Assembly: GCA_016647705.1 (NCBI GenBank)
Contig: CM028326.1
Coordinates: 45,538,785 to 45,602,784 of the forward strand
Source of the DNA: Eucommia ulmoides
Taxonomy: Eukaryota > Streptophyta > Magnoliopsida > Garryales > Eucommiaceae
DNA length: 64,000 nucleotides
Reading direction: 5' to 3'
The notes under the pieces: model-generated
What the model saw: only the letters and a program-made list of their open reading frames with translations
The model's database searches: none
Told to the model about the DNA's origin: nothing
In this document: one piece after another, positions 1 to 10,984 of the stretch
Numbering within the stretch: position 1 is the stretch's first letter
How the letters are laid out: each line of letters starts with the position of its first letter
Translations under genes and position numbers: made by a program

Positions 1-59
1 TAGAATGGGTGATGCATAATCAATTCCAAAAATGTACACAAGATTTAATAATATCTATA

Positions 60-2558
60 ACAACTTTGGTAAACTCGGAAAGCCTTATTCTATATAGGAC
101 AAAGTATGAAAGTTTTTGAGATCGTTGACGAAAGTTTGGGAGCCAAAAGTGACTGCAAATGAGGAAGCTAAGGATCTCACAATGTATACCATTGACGAAC
201 TTATTGGCAACCTAATGACCCATGAGACGACTATTCGAGGATATAAGGATGAAATAGGGAATAACAAAAAGAAATCCTTGGCATTGAAGGTTCAAAAGAC
301 TGAGGAAGGAGATGATAGTGATGACATCAGACTTAACAGCGAGTAAGAAATAGATGTGGTGTTTCTAACAATTTTTTTTTAAAAAGATGACCAGACGAAA
401 GTTCCGTGGAAAGAAAACTTTCAACATGAATAATGTTGAGTACTTCAATTGTCATAAAATCGATCACTCTTAATCCAATTATCCCAAGCCAGAGAAGGAA
501 AAAACGAAAATGAGAAAGGAAAAAAAGAAGGTGAAGAAGAGTAAGAAGGAGTCGATGAAAGCCACTTGGGATGACTCGAAGTCAAGTAACTTAGGAAAAT
601 CGCACAATGATGATTCATCTATGCTTGCATTGATGGCAACTGGAGTTGATGTAACGAAATGTTCTAGTTCCTGTCTTTTAGATTACAATGATTTATTTGA
701 TATTATCAAGAACTAACACATGATTATAAAAATCAGTGTTCTCAAATTAATGCCCTACAAAGTACAATTAACACATTTAACAAGCAAGTGATGAAGTTCA
801 AATATGAAAACATTGGATTGAAATCCAACGTTTCAGATTTACATTCGATTGTTCTCAAATTTACGAGTGGTGAAAAGAATTTGAAAATGCTTTCAGGGAG
901 TTCAAGAGAGATTTTTGATAAAACTGGAATTGGTTTTCAAAATAATCTTATGTAAAAGAGATTTCATAAAAAAAAATCTGAAGACAGCAATCTTGTTAGA
1001 TATTTTAAATGTAATATTGTGGGGGCATACCATTAACAAATGTTTTTCAAAAGTGTCTAAATATAGACAAGTCTTGGTTCCTAAAGGAAACTAACAAGAT
1101 CGGACACACTTAGATTGGGTACCACCTAGGAACTTTTTTAGGTGCTCTATGCAGGTTAATCTAATAAACATCTATGAGTAAGGGCAAATTGTTCCTACGA
1201 AATGGTTGTTCTCAACACGTGACAGGGGATAAAAGTAAAATTTACATCTTTGACACCTAAAGATGAAAGTCATGTGATGTCTGGAGACTATACCATGAGT
1301 AAAAAAATCAGTTTAAATAAGCTAGTAAGGATTTCTAAGACCTGTGCCATTTTACATATTCTTTTGTTATCTTAGAATTATTGTATGATAATCAAATAAG
1401 TTTACATATTTATGTGTGATTTTCTTATGTTATGGTATATTAGATCCACTAAAAGCTATGCTTAAAAATATATAAAACATGTTATATCAATCCATGACTT
1501 GTTCATCATTGAATTAAGTTGATTTGTTGATTTGCATGATCTCTGAATATATATGGCTTATTAATCTATTGATACTATTGCAAATGGATATCCTTATAGG
1601 TATTAAGTGTCTAACATTAATCTGATGTCTTCTATTTTTTAATTGATTATTATTCTAAAAGGGAGTTGAAATTTTATGAGATAAATATGCACTTATCCAT
1701 GTTTAAAGCACGCACTAGATTTATGTTGATAGTTTCATAAACTATCATTGAGATATGCTTCCTATCCTAGTGATTTAAAGATTACATGTTTCTTGATTCT
1801 ATCTAAAAGAAAGATATTAATTGGTATCATGAAATAAAGTATGTTGACTTAATTGAAATTATATTATTTCATGCTATATTATTGAAATGTTTTGATAATC
1901 TCTTAAAATTGCCTCAAGATTGTTAGATTAATCTTAAAAGTTGTTCTCTTCACGATTTCCACTTTTTGATATAAAAAATGGGAAGAGAATATGATATTAA
2001 GGGAGAAAAGTTATATTACGTTATGATATTATATGTGTTCTCTTAAGCAAGAAGTAATGTTTACAATTATATAAGGGGAAAAGTTTTTATAAGTGGGACA
2101 ATAATATGTTATGCTTCAATTGAAAAGGGGAATATTGAATATGTTGATACCTTTGATCAGCTTGCCGATATTTTTACCAAACCTCTACGGAAGATCAACT
2201 TATGAAAATTATTCGAGGTTTAAGTATGGCTAGACATAACTATGTATGCCTAGAGTGAAGTTTTTGGGTCTCTGCCCCCACTTTTAGAGATGACAAAGGG
2301 GGAAAAGTTGGTGTTTAGGGATTTGTTCGCCTAAGCATTGCGTTGATTAAAGTGAGAAGTTATCATGGGGCTTACGTTGAATATCATTATTGTTTAATTA
2401 AGATTTTATTGAATATCTTTATTAGTATTCATTTATATCTTCATGTTTATGCTTAAATGAGTTTAAATACTCGTCCTCAGATTTAGGGAGAGCGTGGTTA
2501 CATTTTTTATTGAAGAAAACATCAAAGTTAATTGTCATCATTAAAAATAGGAAGATTG
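60..2558 (+). mobile_element. Ty1-copia (SIRE/Maximus-like) remnant, internal region
   Basis: A heavily decayed copia internal region. In order I see a gag segment, a zinc-knuckle-like remnant, a protease-like patch near 1200-1290 (reading NGCSQHVTGDKSK), and the extreme C-terminus of RNase H near 2125-2200 (EYVDTFDQLADIFTKPL). A purine-rich tract follows near 2290-2310. Integrase, reverse transcriptase and most of RNase H are missing. The stretch from about 1300 to 2090 is AT-rich with no coding match that I recognise. The gag style and the LTR beginning at 2559 suggest the SIRE/Maximus lineage; that lineage call is an inference from remembered family patterns. Confidence 0.75.
116..716 (+). 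pseudogene. gag remnant of SIRE-like copia
   Basis: The first frame carries WEPKVTANEEAKDL followed by DELIGNLMTHE, the typical end of the UBN2 gag domain of SIRE-type copia elements, then KKSLALK. A stop at about position 344 ends that frame. Another frame continues with RRKFRGKK and YFNCHKIDHS, a zinc knuckle that has lost part of its CCHC spacing, and then a lysine-rich stretch and a Ser/Asp-rich tail (510-716). In intact elements gag coats the RNA inside virus-like particles. At least one frameshift and several stops make this a pseudogene. The 5' end of gag lies beyond or near the left edge. Confidence 0.75.
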
Positions 2559-2842
2559 TTGAATCCAAGGTTTTGATGAACAATTAAGTATTGATATTTT
2601 TGGTGAAATTAATAGTTTTATTGAGTGTTTCAGATTTACAGTTCCATGCATGTGATAAATAAGAAGACCTTATGAAGAAAACATAAAGGATGCAAGACGA
2701 ACGTAAAGAAGATGTGAAGAGTTTTGAAGACCTTCAAGAAAAATAAGTAAAAACAACTCTTTACTTATATACTCTTAATACAACCCAAATTAGGATCACA
2801 CACTACACTTTAAATAGTTAATTATATGTGTATCATGGTAAG
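2559..2842 (+). repeat. SIRE-like copia 3' LTR, left part
   Basis: Begins TGTTGAATCCAAGG, the start typical of SIRE/Maximus LTRs, downstream of the RNase H tail and a purine tract. It stops abruptly at 2842, where element A begins. The LTR plausibly resumes at 18204 and ends near 19690; together that gives about 1.77 kb. The continuity is inferred from position and sequence style, not from an alignment. Confidence 0.6.
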
Positions 2843-3034
2843 TGATAAGTGTAAAATACCTATCTACTTCTAAGCCGAAATTGTCAGTTTTCAGGTGTTT
2901 TATTAATGTTTTAGTGTGTTTTTGTTAGTTTTTATATAATTCAGGTGTAGGGACGTTAACGATCTATAAACGAGCGAAATGGTAAAAAAAGGGCAGAGAA
3001 ATGATGGAAAAATACAAGATTTCAAGACAGTTTA

Positions 3035-3275
3035 GCCACCGCCGCAGTGGTGAGAATACAGAGAAGGGGTATTTGAGCCCAACATCCCACCACCGCAACA
3101 GGATTCCACCGCCGTGGTGGTAAAAGATCAGAGAGTTTGAAGACTGTTCCACTGTCGCGGTGGTAAAATGACAGAGAGTTTCTAAGTTCACCGCCTCCTC
3201 CAACACCGCAGTGAAGGTCAAACCGACTTACCCACCGTCGCGACGGTAAATCCTATCGCTATGGCGGTCAGCTTT
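3035..3275 (+). repeat. GC-rich palindrome cluster in U3 of element A (5' LTR)
   Basis: A run of variants of CCACCGCCGCGGTGG separated by short AT-richer spacers. It sits just upstream of the TATA-like box at 3321. Equivalent clusters occur at 16445-16725 in the 3' LTR and, with another core, in elements B and E. Function unknown; possibly regulatory. Confidence 0.7.
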
Positions 3276-3320
3276 GCACAGATAGGAAGATATTTTTAGA
3301 TCTTTTTGAAACCTTAGGCC

Positions 3321-3328
3321 TATAAATA
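3321..3328 (+). promoter_or_regulatory. TATA-like box of element A 5' LTR
   Basis: TATAAATA follows the GC-palindrome cluster. The same arrangement recurs at 16772 (3' LTR of A), 4321 and 8007 (the two LTRs of B) and 25108 (solo LTR E). The conserved placement supports a Pol II core promoter at the U3/R boundary. Confidence 0.65.
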
Positions 3329-4049
3329 CCACTCTCCCACGTCTGAAACAGGTTGTTGAACGTTCCTGACCCTAGTATAGTGTTTTTTAGCCATTCTTGA
3401 GAGATCAAGGAGAAGGTTCAACATTTGGACGAAGACGAAGCATTTGTGGAGCGATAATTAGCGACAGTGGACTGTTCTACTCTCAGATTTGATCATTCTT
3501 CTCTTGTTTTTATCTTTGTAATTACTCTTCATTATCTAATGATGTTGAATCACTCTTGTTTTGTATGTTTATATGGCTAAGATCATGTAGTATTAGATAA
3601 ATATTATCTAGGTGTTATTTTAAGTCATGTAATTTCTAGTTGATTGAATATATGTTACTTTAATGGTTGATTATCAAAATCCGATTGTGTTTACCGTTAT
3701 TCTTGTTATTATGCTAATTTAGACAATTAGAGAATACGGAGTTTGACACTCGGGAGAGGTAACTCATAGGTGTGAAAAACCTATCTATTTCCAATCCAAA
3801 TTTGTTAGTTTTTGAATATGTTTATAGTTATTTTTATTATGTTTTAATTAGTTTTTATCTTTTTGTATAAATCAGGCGTGTAGGGCAAAAAGATAGGAAA
3901 CTGGAGCTGAAACGATGAGATCGAACCAAAGTGGTTCGAAGTTACGGTGGATAAACAAGCTCGGAGGCTAAAAGATGAAACAGGCCCACCACTTAAGTGT
4001 CCAGACCACTGCCTAAGCGGTGAAAATGCAGAGAAGAGCAAAATGTTAT

Positions 4050-4275
4050 TGACGGACGATCGCCTAGGCCAAGATTCTATCGCCTAGGCGAAAATCCAGC
4101 AGAGGACGCAAATAGGCTACTGACAGCCGCTCGCCTAGGCGGAAATTCTACCGCCTAGGCGAAAATCTAACAGAATGTTCTCCAAGTCCACCGCCTACTT
4201 TACCGTCTAGGCGATCAGACCAAACCGACCTAACTCCGCCTAGGCGCAATTTCCACCGCCTAGGCGGATTTGCCC
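4050..4275 (+). repeat. CGCCTAGGCG palindrome cluster in U3 of element B
   Basis: About seven occurrences of CCGCCTAGGCGG or close variants within roughly 225 bp upstream of the TATA box. The frame CCGCC-NN-GGCGG is the same as in A and E, but the central bases are TA rather than GC. The 3' LTR has the same cluster at about 7735-7955. Confidence 0.75.
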
Positions 4276-4781
4276 TGCACAGTCTTGAGATATTTTTAGA
4301 TATTTTTAGGATATTTTTGCTATAAATATCCCCTCTCCTCCTCCTTGGCCGGTAGCTCTCTTCTCTCTCTTGCATTTTTTAGCCCCTTAGGCTATATTTA
4401 ATCCAAAGGTTAGGAATTTTAGTGGTGGAGCTCGCATCCCGAAGTGGAGAAGACGACGAATTGATCGTTGAGTGTTCTTAGCGGTTTATCTTCGGACGAG
4501 GCTAAGTTCTTCGATCGTTTTTCCTTATTTCTTTATCTTAGGAGCAAGTAAGCATATTTAGATCGTTATTTTATTGTATATGCGGCTATGGCCCCGAGTT
4601 AAATATGGATTGTAGTAGGGATTAATACAATATTTATAAATACGTTATTTGGATGATTTCGGTGTTTCGTTTGTGATTGTTCTTCGTAGTTTCATTGTAT
4701 TTATCGTATTATTTGTTTATTATGCTTGGATTGAGAAATGGAGAATACGGGGTTTTGAAAAAACCCCGGATTCGGATTAGG

Positions 4782-5180
4782 GTAAACAAACGCTATGATT
4801 CTATAACCCAGTCGGGGTTTGAATCATAGACAATCGATGACGTTGGGCAAGACACACGCTACCTAGGGTCGTTAAGACGTTGAGGGGGACTTCTTCGTTG
4901 ACTCGAAGTTACGTTATATCCCTCGTCTTATACTCGGAAGAGGTGGCGAGAGAGTTTTAGAACGGAGATTGTCGATAGGGTAAATACAATGCAACGATCC
5001 AATAACCCAGGAGGGAGTTGGATTGTGTGCAATCAATGACGCTGGGCTAGACTCACGTGACCTAGGGTCGTTAAGATGTTGAGAGGGACTTCTTCGTTGG
5101 CTCGAAGTCATGTATTCCCCCGTCTTACACTCGGAAGAGGTGGCGGTGGAGTTTACGTACCGAGGTTGTCAAATAGGTCG
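4782..5180 (+). repeat. Two tandem copies of a block of about 200 bp in B 5' LTR
   Basis: Each copy runs through a TCCAATAACCC-like start, GTTGGGC.AGAC, CGTTAAGACGTTGAG, CTTCTTCGTTG, a TACACTCGGAAGAGGTGGCG motif and GAG.TTGTC. Copy 1 is about 4782-4980 and copy 2 about 4981-5180. The 3' LTR has the same pair. Element A has one copy and solo LTR E three. Confidence 0.75.
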
Positions 5181-5499
5181 AACAACGTAAACGCGAGTAA
5201 ATCGGAATCGAACACGTATTTGTAAACACGTTAATCCCTATGTAATTCTTCACCCTAAAACATATTAACATAATAGTGTAGTTAATTTAGGATATATTAG
5301 TATTAGTTTAATTAATTAAATACATTTGTTTTTCGCCTAGATAAACTTAGGTCACGACAAACGCGGTATTTGATAGTAACGACAACAATCCTTGTGGATA
5401 CGATAACCCAATCTTAACGATCACACTATACTAAAACTTAAACCTTGTATACTTGCAAGTGTAAGTAGCGGCGTGTCATTTCCCGCGCTATCAAGTTTT

Positions 5500-5517
5500 T
5501 GGCGCCATTGCCGAGGA
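5500..5517 (+). promoter_or_regulatory. Primer-binding site of element B (tRNA-Asp type)
   Basis: TGGCGCCATTGCCGAGGA, 6 bp after the LTR end. It differs by two bases from TGGCGCCGTTGCCGGGGA, the complement of the 3' end of plant tRNA-Asp and the usual Athila primer site. Confidence 0.85.
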
Positions 5518-7449
5518 TTGTTTTGATGTTATTGTCGAAGAAACGCGGTAACGGCTCAGGACTTATGTTTTAGATAGGAGAAGCAAGTGTTTCGTATTGC
5601 TGGGATTGGTGATGTCATTCATTGTCGATATTGTGTGTAAATGACCTAATTTTATTTTAGGCATTTCTTTGTATATAATTTTTGTTTGTAGTTTTGTTTT
5701 TATTTCCAATGTAGGGTACTTGGCGATGTTAGATCGACGGGTATTGATGCATCCCTTTCGACGGGATTCCAAATCGTTTTATGTTGCTTGGCCAAGCACA
5801 TAAGCCGGTGAGGCGTTTCGTTGAAAGACCGAGCCATCGAAAGCAAAATCTCGTCAATATTGAGGGCATTCTGAATGTCGGGCTGAGGACATTAAACCAC
5901 ACGCTTCTTAGGAGGCAGCCCAAGAAATTATTTTTGATCCATCACATCCGACTTGATTCTGAGGCGAGATCCTCTCTCGCCTCCCAGGTAAGTGTTCTAA
6001 ACACCCTTCATCAGCATGCGTTAAATTTCATATGTTGAGATTGATGATTGGGTTCGCTGAGGACACTGTCCACTTTGAGTTTGGGAGTGATGTGTAGTAG
6101 TAGTATGTTAGTTTATGTGTTATTGTTTTTCCGTATTGCATGTTTGTTTAGGTTAGAATGTGTTTGCGTTTTTGTTTTCATGTTGAGTTTTGTGTTCATC
6201 TAGGCCGTCACCCGATGATGAAAATTACCCCTGGTTCTTTTTGAAGTGAAGGGTAATACCCATGCATGTGTGATTCTGTGTGCTTGACTATGCGTTTTGG
6301 TAAAAATTATTGTAGATCCTAATTTGCACGGGCACATAGACTCAATGTATAGTCATTCAATTGATTTGAGGACGATTATCGATTTACCAAATTCATGACA
6401 CATTAAGGATTCTAGAACTTGATTGAGGGGAAGCTTGAGGTGAAATCCTAGGCGAGGTAGTTCAGGAGACGTGATTTAGGCATTCGTTTTGTCGCTTGTG
6501 CCCTTGAAGCCTACCTTGATATATGTTTATCCCTCGTCACCCTGTCGAAGCCTAAACGCAAATTCAATTCAGAACACATAAACCGATACCATGGCCAATT
6601 GAATTCCTTCCAGTCCTTTATCGCTAGACCAAATGCACAATTTGAGCGAATCAAGTTAGCATTCATTATGCTTCTTGATGTGAGCGGTTGGGATTAGGGC
6701 GAACTTCAAATTGGTTCGGTACTTGAGTACTCACTTGTCGTTTTTCATTTGTATTTCACACACCCCTTTAATTGTAACAATCAAATAAGTTTGGGGGTGT
6801 GTTCGTTGAAAAGAAAAGAAAATAAAATAGAAAATAAAAAACTAAAATGTAAATACGGTTTTTATTTCCGTTTCTTTTTGACAAGTAAGTACGTAGGTCT
6901 TCAATGCATGTTCGGGATTATTTTCCAATCTTTCTATTGGGATTCGAGAGTGAATGTGCCAAGCGTTGAGCCTTGGGTAACGTTAACCCGTTTTCTATTC
7001 CAAATTACCCTTGGCCAAATAAACCAAAACCGAACCAAGTCCTAATGATCTTCATGAACTACTAAACCTACATTAGTGGAGAGTAGACCCCAATCCTACT
7101 TATGGTAATCCTTAACTCATGAATTTCGTTGGTGGATAATCCAATCCGATTGTTGTATAGTTATATTATTGAGTCTCGCACTAACACGTTTACAGGATCT
7201 AGAATAGTATTCACCATTATTGCATGTCGAAATTCTAGAACATTACATGCTGTGTGTTACCGCCAGAACTCGAAATAATTGGCGGTTGTTGAGGAAAAAA
7301 TAAATAGGCCGTTAGAAGAATTTAAAACTCGCATGTTGTTATGTTTAGATTGTTTTTCGGTTTTTTGTTATTTATTTCCGTTTGTGTATTTTTCATTTTA
7401 GTGTGTGTGTTTGGCTCGAGGACTAGCCAAATTTTGAGTTTGGGGGTAT
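5518..7449 (+). other. Internal region of element B, no coding capacity seen
   Basis: Only short, unrelated ORFs. From about 5960 onward it resembles the 3' non-coding part of element A: both carry CCCGATGATGAAAATTA, CATAGACTCA.TGTATA, CTAGAACTTGATTG and the GTTTGGGG tract before the 3' LTR. This segment probably holds packaging or replication signals supplied in cis, an inference from its retention in an otherwise stripped element. Confidence 0.7.
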
Positions 7450-9178
7450 TGATAGGTGTGAAAAACCTATCTATTTCCAATCTAAATTTGTTAGTTTTCG
7501 AATATGTTTATAGTTATTTTTATTATGTTTTAATTAGTTTTTATCTTTTTGTATAAATCAGGCGTGTGGAGCAAAAAGATAGGAAATTGGAGTTAAAACG
7601 ATGAGATCGAACTAAAGCAGTTCGAAGTTACAGTGGATAAACAAGCTCGGAGGCTAAAAGATGAAACAGGCCCACCGCTTAGGCGTCCAGACCACCGCCT
7701 AAGCGGTGAAAATGCAGAGAAAAGCAAAATGTTACTGACGGACGACCGCCTAGGCGAAGATTCTATCACCTAGGCAGAAATCCAGCAGAGGACACAAATG
7801 GGCTACTGACAGCCGCTCGCCTAGGCAAAAATTCTACCGCCTAGGTGAAAATCTAATAGAATGTTCTCCAAGTCCATCACCTACTTTACCGCCTAGGCGA
7901 TCAAACCAAACCGACCTAACTCCGCCTAGGCGCAATTTCCACCGCCTAGGCGGATTTGCCCTGCACAGTCTTGAAATATTTTTAGATATTTTTAGGATAT
8001 TTTTGCTATAAATATCCTCTCTCCTCCTCCTTGGCTGGTAGCTCTCTTCTCTCTCTTGCATTTTTTAGCCCTTTAGGCTATATTTAAGCCAAGGGTTAGG
8101 AATTTTAGTGGTGGAGCTCGCATCCCGAAGTGGAGAAGACGGTGAATCGATCGTTGAGTGTTCTTAGTGGTCTATCTTCGGACGAGACTAAGTTCTTCGA
8201 TCATTTTTCCTTATTTCTTTATCTTAGGAGCATGTGAGCATATTTAGCTCATTATTTCATTGTATATGCGGCTATGGCCCCGAGTTAAATATGGATTGTA
8301 GTAGGGATTAATACAATATTTATAAATATGTTGTTTGGATGATTTCGGTGTTTCGTTTGTGATTGTTCTTCGTAGTTTGATTGTATTTATCGTATTGTTT
8401 GTTTATTATGCTTGGATTGAGAAATGGAGAATACGGGGTTTTGAAAAAACCCTGGATTCGGATTAGGGTAAACAAACGCCATGATTCTATAACTCGGTCG
8501 AGGTTTGAATCATGGACAATCGATGACGTTGGGCAAGACACACGCTACCTACGGTCGTTAAGACGTTGAGGGGGACTTCTTCGTTGACTTGAAGTTGCAT
8601 TATATCCCTTGTCTTACACTCGGAAGAGGTGGCGAGGGAGTTTTAGAACGGAGATTGTCAATAGGGTAAATACAACGCGACGATCCAATAACCCGGGAGG
8701 GAGTTGGATTGTGTGCAATCAATGACGCTGGGCTAGACTCACGTGACCTAGGGTCGTTAAGTCATTGAGGGGGATTTCTTCATTGACTCGAAGTCATGTA
8801 TTCCCCCGTCTTACACTCGGAAGAGGTGGCGGTGGAGTTTACGTACCAAGGTTGTCAAATAGGTCGAACAACATAAACGCGAGTAAATCGGAATCAAACA
8901 CGTATTTGTAAACACGTTAATCCCTAAGCAATTCTTCACCCTAAAACATATTAACATAATAGTGTAGTTAATTTAGGATATATTAGTATTAGTTTAATTA
9001 ATTAAATACATTTGTTTTTCGCCTAGATAAACTTAGGTCACGACAAACGCGGTATTCGATAGTAATGACAACAATCCATATGGATACAATAACCCGATCT
9101 TAACGATCACACTATACTAAAACTTAGTCTTCGTATACTTGCGAGTGTAAGTAGCGGCGTATTTTTCCCGCGCTACCA
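7450..9178 (+). repeat. 3' LTR of element B
   Basis: Begins TGATAGGTGTG and ends GCTACCA, followed directly by the target duplication GTAAC. TATA-like box at about 8007. Same layout as the 5' LTR. Confidence 0.9.
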
Positions 9179-9710
9179 GTAACCCCCGATTTGGACTAGG
9201 GCAAACACAGCTCTACATTCTAACGACCCGGGAGGGTGTTAGAAGGTATGCAATCCATGACATTGGTTCAAGATGCATGTGACTATGTGTTCGAAAAGAC
9301 GTTCGAGGGGGACTTCGGCATCAACGTGAAGTCATATATTCGTTCGCTTTACACTCGGAAGAGAGAGTGAGCTAGTTGTAGATACAAAGATTGTCGAATA
9401 GGATAAACACCGTTATCGCTAACTAAACGAAGTTAAATATGTATTATTTGAAAGAAATCAATACCTAGGTAATCAATATAGTTAGAACTAACCCAATAGT
9501 TGTAATTTATCTTAGTTGTTAATTAGAATACAAACAATTCTTGAAAATTCGAGATAATATGAGACTATGAAAATCATGGTATTCAACTAATTTACACTAT
9601 CCTCAGTGGAACGATATCCGATCTCACAATCCATCTATACTAAAACTTGACCTAATGCACTTGCGAGTAATGTCAGACGTGAGCGTCTTAAATGGTCGCA
9701 TATAAGTTTT

Positions 9711-9782
9711 TGGCCCCGTTGCCGGGAATCGAACCTGGGTCACCTGCGTAATAGGCGAGAATACTCACCACTATACTACAAA
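9711..9782 (-). pseudogene. tRNA-Asp-derived sequence inside the LTR of element A (5' copy)
   Basis: Read on the minus strand this is a tRNA-Asp from about nucleotide 5 to the terminal CCA: the D-arm region GTAGTATAGTGGTGAGTA, an anticodon arm with a changed loop (CTATTAC in place of CTGTCAC), a T arm containing GGTTCGATTCC, and the CCA end. The first few nucleotides of the acceptor stem are replaced by LTR sequence. It starts exactly where the primer-binding site would start, 6 bp after an LTR end, so it is an extended primer-binding site running through nearly the whole primer tRNA. The acceptor stem is broken and the anticodon loop mutated, so a working tRNA is unlikely. Confidence 0.85.
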
Positions 9783-9850
9783 ATCCCTAGTATAGTATTC
9801 TTTAGACATTTTTGAGAGATCAATGAGGAGGTTCATCATTTGGACGAAGA

Positions 9851-10185
9851 CATTTCAAGAATTGTTTGTATTTTAATTACAACTAAGATAAATGACAATT
9901 ATATGGTTAGTTCTAATTATATTGATTACCTAGGTATTGATTTCTTTCATGTGATACATATTTAACTTCATTTAGTTAGCTATAACGGTGTTTATCCTAT
10001 CTGACAATCTCTGTATCTACAACTCGCTCACTCCCTCTTCCAAGTGTAAAAAAAACGAATATATGACTTCGCGTTGACGCCGAAGTCCCCCTCGAATGTC
10101 TTTCCGAACACATAGTCACATGCATCTTGAACCAACGTCATGGATTGCACACGTTCTAACGCCTTCCTGGGTCGTTAGAACGTCG
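9851..10185 (-). repeat. Inverted LTR segment in A 5' LTR
   Basis: Reverse complement of the LTR part at about 9230-9540 of the same element. It forms a long imperfect inverted repeat whose loop holds the LTR end, the tRNA-Asp sequence and the R-region copy. Confidence 0.8.
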
Positions 10186-10793
10186 CATTGTGTTTACCGT
10201 TATTCTTGTTATTATGCTAGTTTAGATAATTAGAGAATACGGGGCTTGACAGTTGGAAGAGATAACCCCGGATTCAGATTAGGATAAACACAACGTAACA
10301 TTCTAATGACCCGGGAGGGCGTTAGAAGGTGTGCAATCCATGACGGTGGTTCAAGACGCATGTGACTATGTGTTTGAAAAGACGTTCGAGGGGGACTTAG
10401 GCATCAACGCGAAGTCATATATTCGTTCGCTTTACACTCAGAAGAGGGAGTGAGCGAGTTATAAATACAGAGATTGTTGGATAGGATAAACACCGTTATC
10501 GCTAACTAAACGAAGTCAAATATGTATTATATGAAAGAAATCAATACCTAGGTAATCAATATAGTTAGAACTAACCCAATAGTTGTAATTTATCTTAGTT
10601 GTTAATTAGAATACAAACAATTCTTGAAAAGTTGAGATAATATGAGACTATGAAAATCACGGTATTCAACTAATTTATACTATCCTCAGTGGAACGATAT
10701 CTAATCTCACGATCCATCTATACTAAAACTTGACCTCATGCACTTGCAAGTAAAGTCAAACAAAAGCGTCTTAAATGGCTGCGTCCAAGTTTT

Positions 10794-10811
10794 TGGCTCC
10801 GTTACCGAGGA
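10794..10811 (+). promoter_or_regulatory. Primer-binding site of element A
   Basis: TGGCTCCGTTACCGAGGA, 6 bp after the LTR end CGTCCA at 10787. A degraded tRNA-Asp-complementary site. Unlike 9711 and 17741, it does not extend into the rest of the tRNA. Confidence 0.8.
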
Positions 10812-10984
10812 CAGTGTTTATATTTGGTTGATATTGTGACCAAGTGGTTGAATATTAATCATGAAAATTCTTTTGTTTTATTTTCATTCAATTCATTTGT
10901 TTATTTGATCTATCTATTGTGACTGAGTAGTGCATACGGCATAGTGAAAAGACATGAAAAAAGAAAGAAAATCAAACTGCTAAA

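Larger units (their letters stand above)
3764..5493 (+). repeat. 5' LTR of element B
   Basis: Begins TCATAGGTGTG (mutated from TGATAGGTGTG in the 3' copy) and ends GCTATCA. It contains the palindrome cluster 4050-4275 with a CCTAGG core, a TATA-like box at 4321, and two copies of a block of about 200 bp between 4782 and 5180. Confidence 0.9.
3764..9178 (+). mobile_element. Element B: complete non-autonomous LTR element (LARD-like)
   Basis: Two LTRs of about 1.73 kb (3764-5493 and 7450-9178) flank a 1.96-kb internal region. The 5-bp duplication GTAAC is present at 3759-3763 and 9179-9183, and the LTR of element A continues on both sides, so B inserted into A. A tRNA-Asp-type primer-binding site lies at 5500 and a polypurine tract (GTTTGGGGGTAT) just before 7450. 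No gag or pol is present. The 3' part of the internal region resembles the 3' non-coding region of A (14590-16255), so B is a short derivative of the same family. Differences between the LTRs are mostly C/T and G/A transitions, consistent with decay of methylated cytosines. Confidence 0.9.
2843..10787 (+). repeat. 5' LTR of element A (composite, split by element B)
   Basis: Segments, read by comparison with the 3' LTR at 16256: forward LTR 2843-3763; element B plus its target duplication 3764-9183; forward LTR continuing to 9704; reverse-complement tRNA-Asp 9711-9782; a short R-region copy 9785-9851 (matching the LTR near 16815-16883); an inverted LTR segment 9851-10185; and a second forward copy of the LTR 3' part, about 10186-10787, ending CA. 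Net length without B is about 2.5 kb. The junction near 10186 lies at TTGTGTTTA, which occurs on both strands of the parent LTR, as expected for a microhomology template switch. Confidence 0.8.

Noticed and set aside
4050-4275. CRISPR-like array
   Set aside because: The repeats are short palindromes with irregular spacing inside the U3 of an LTR in a plant genome.
9711-9782. A functional tRNA-Asp gene
   Set aside because: The acceptor stem is broken, the anticodon loop is altered, and it lies exactly at a primer-binding position inside an LTR.
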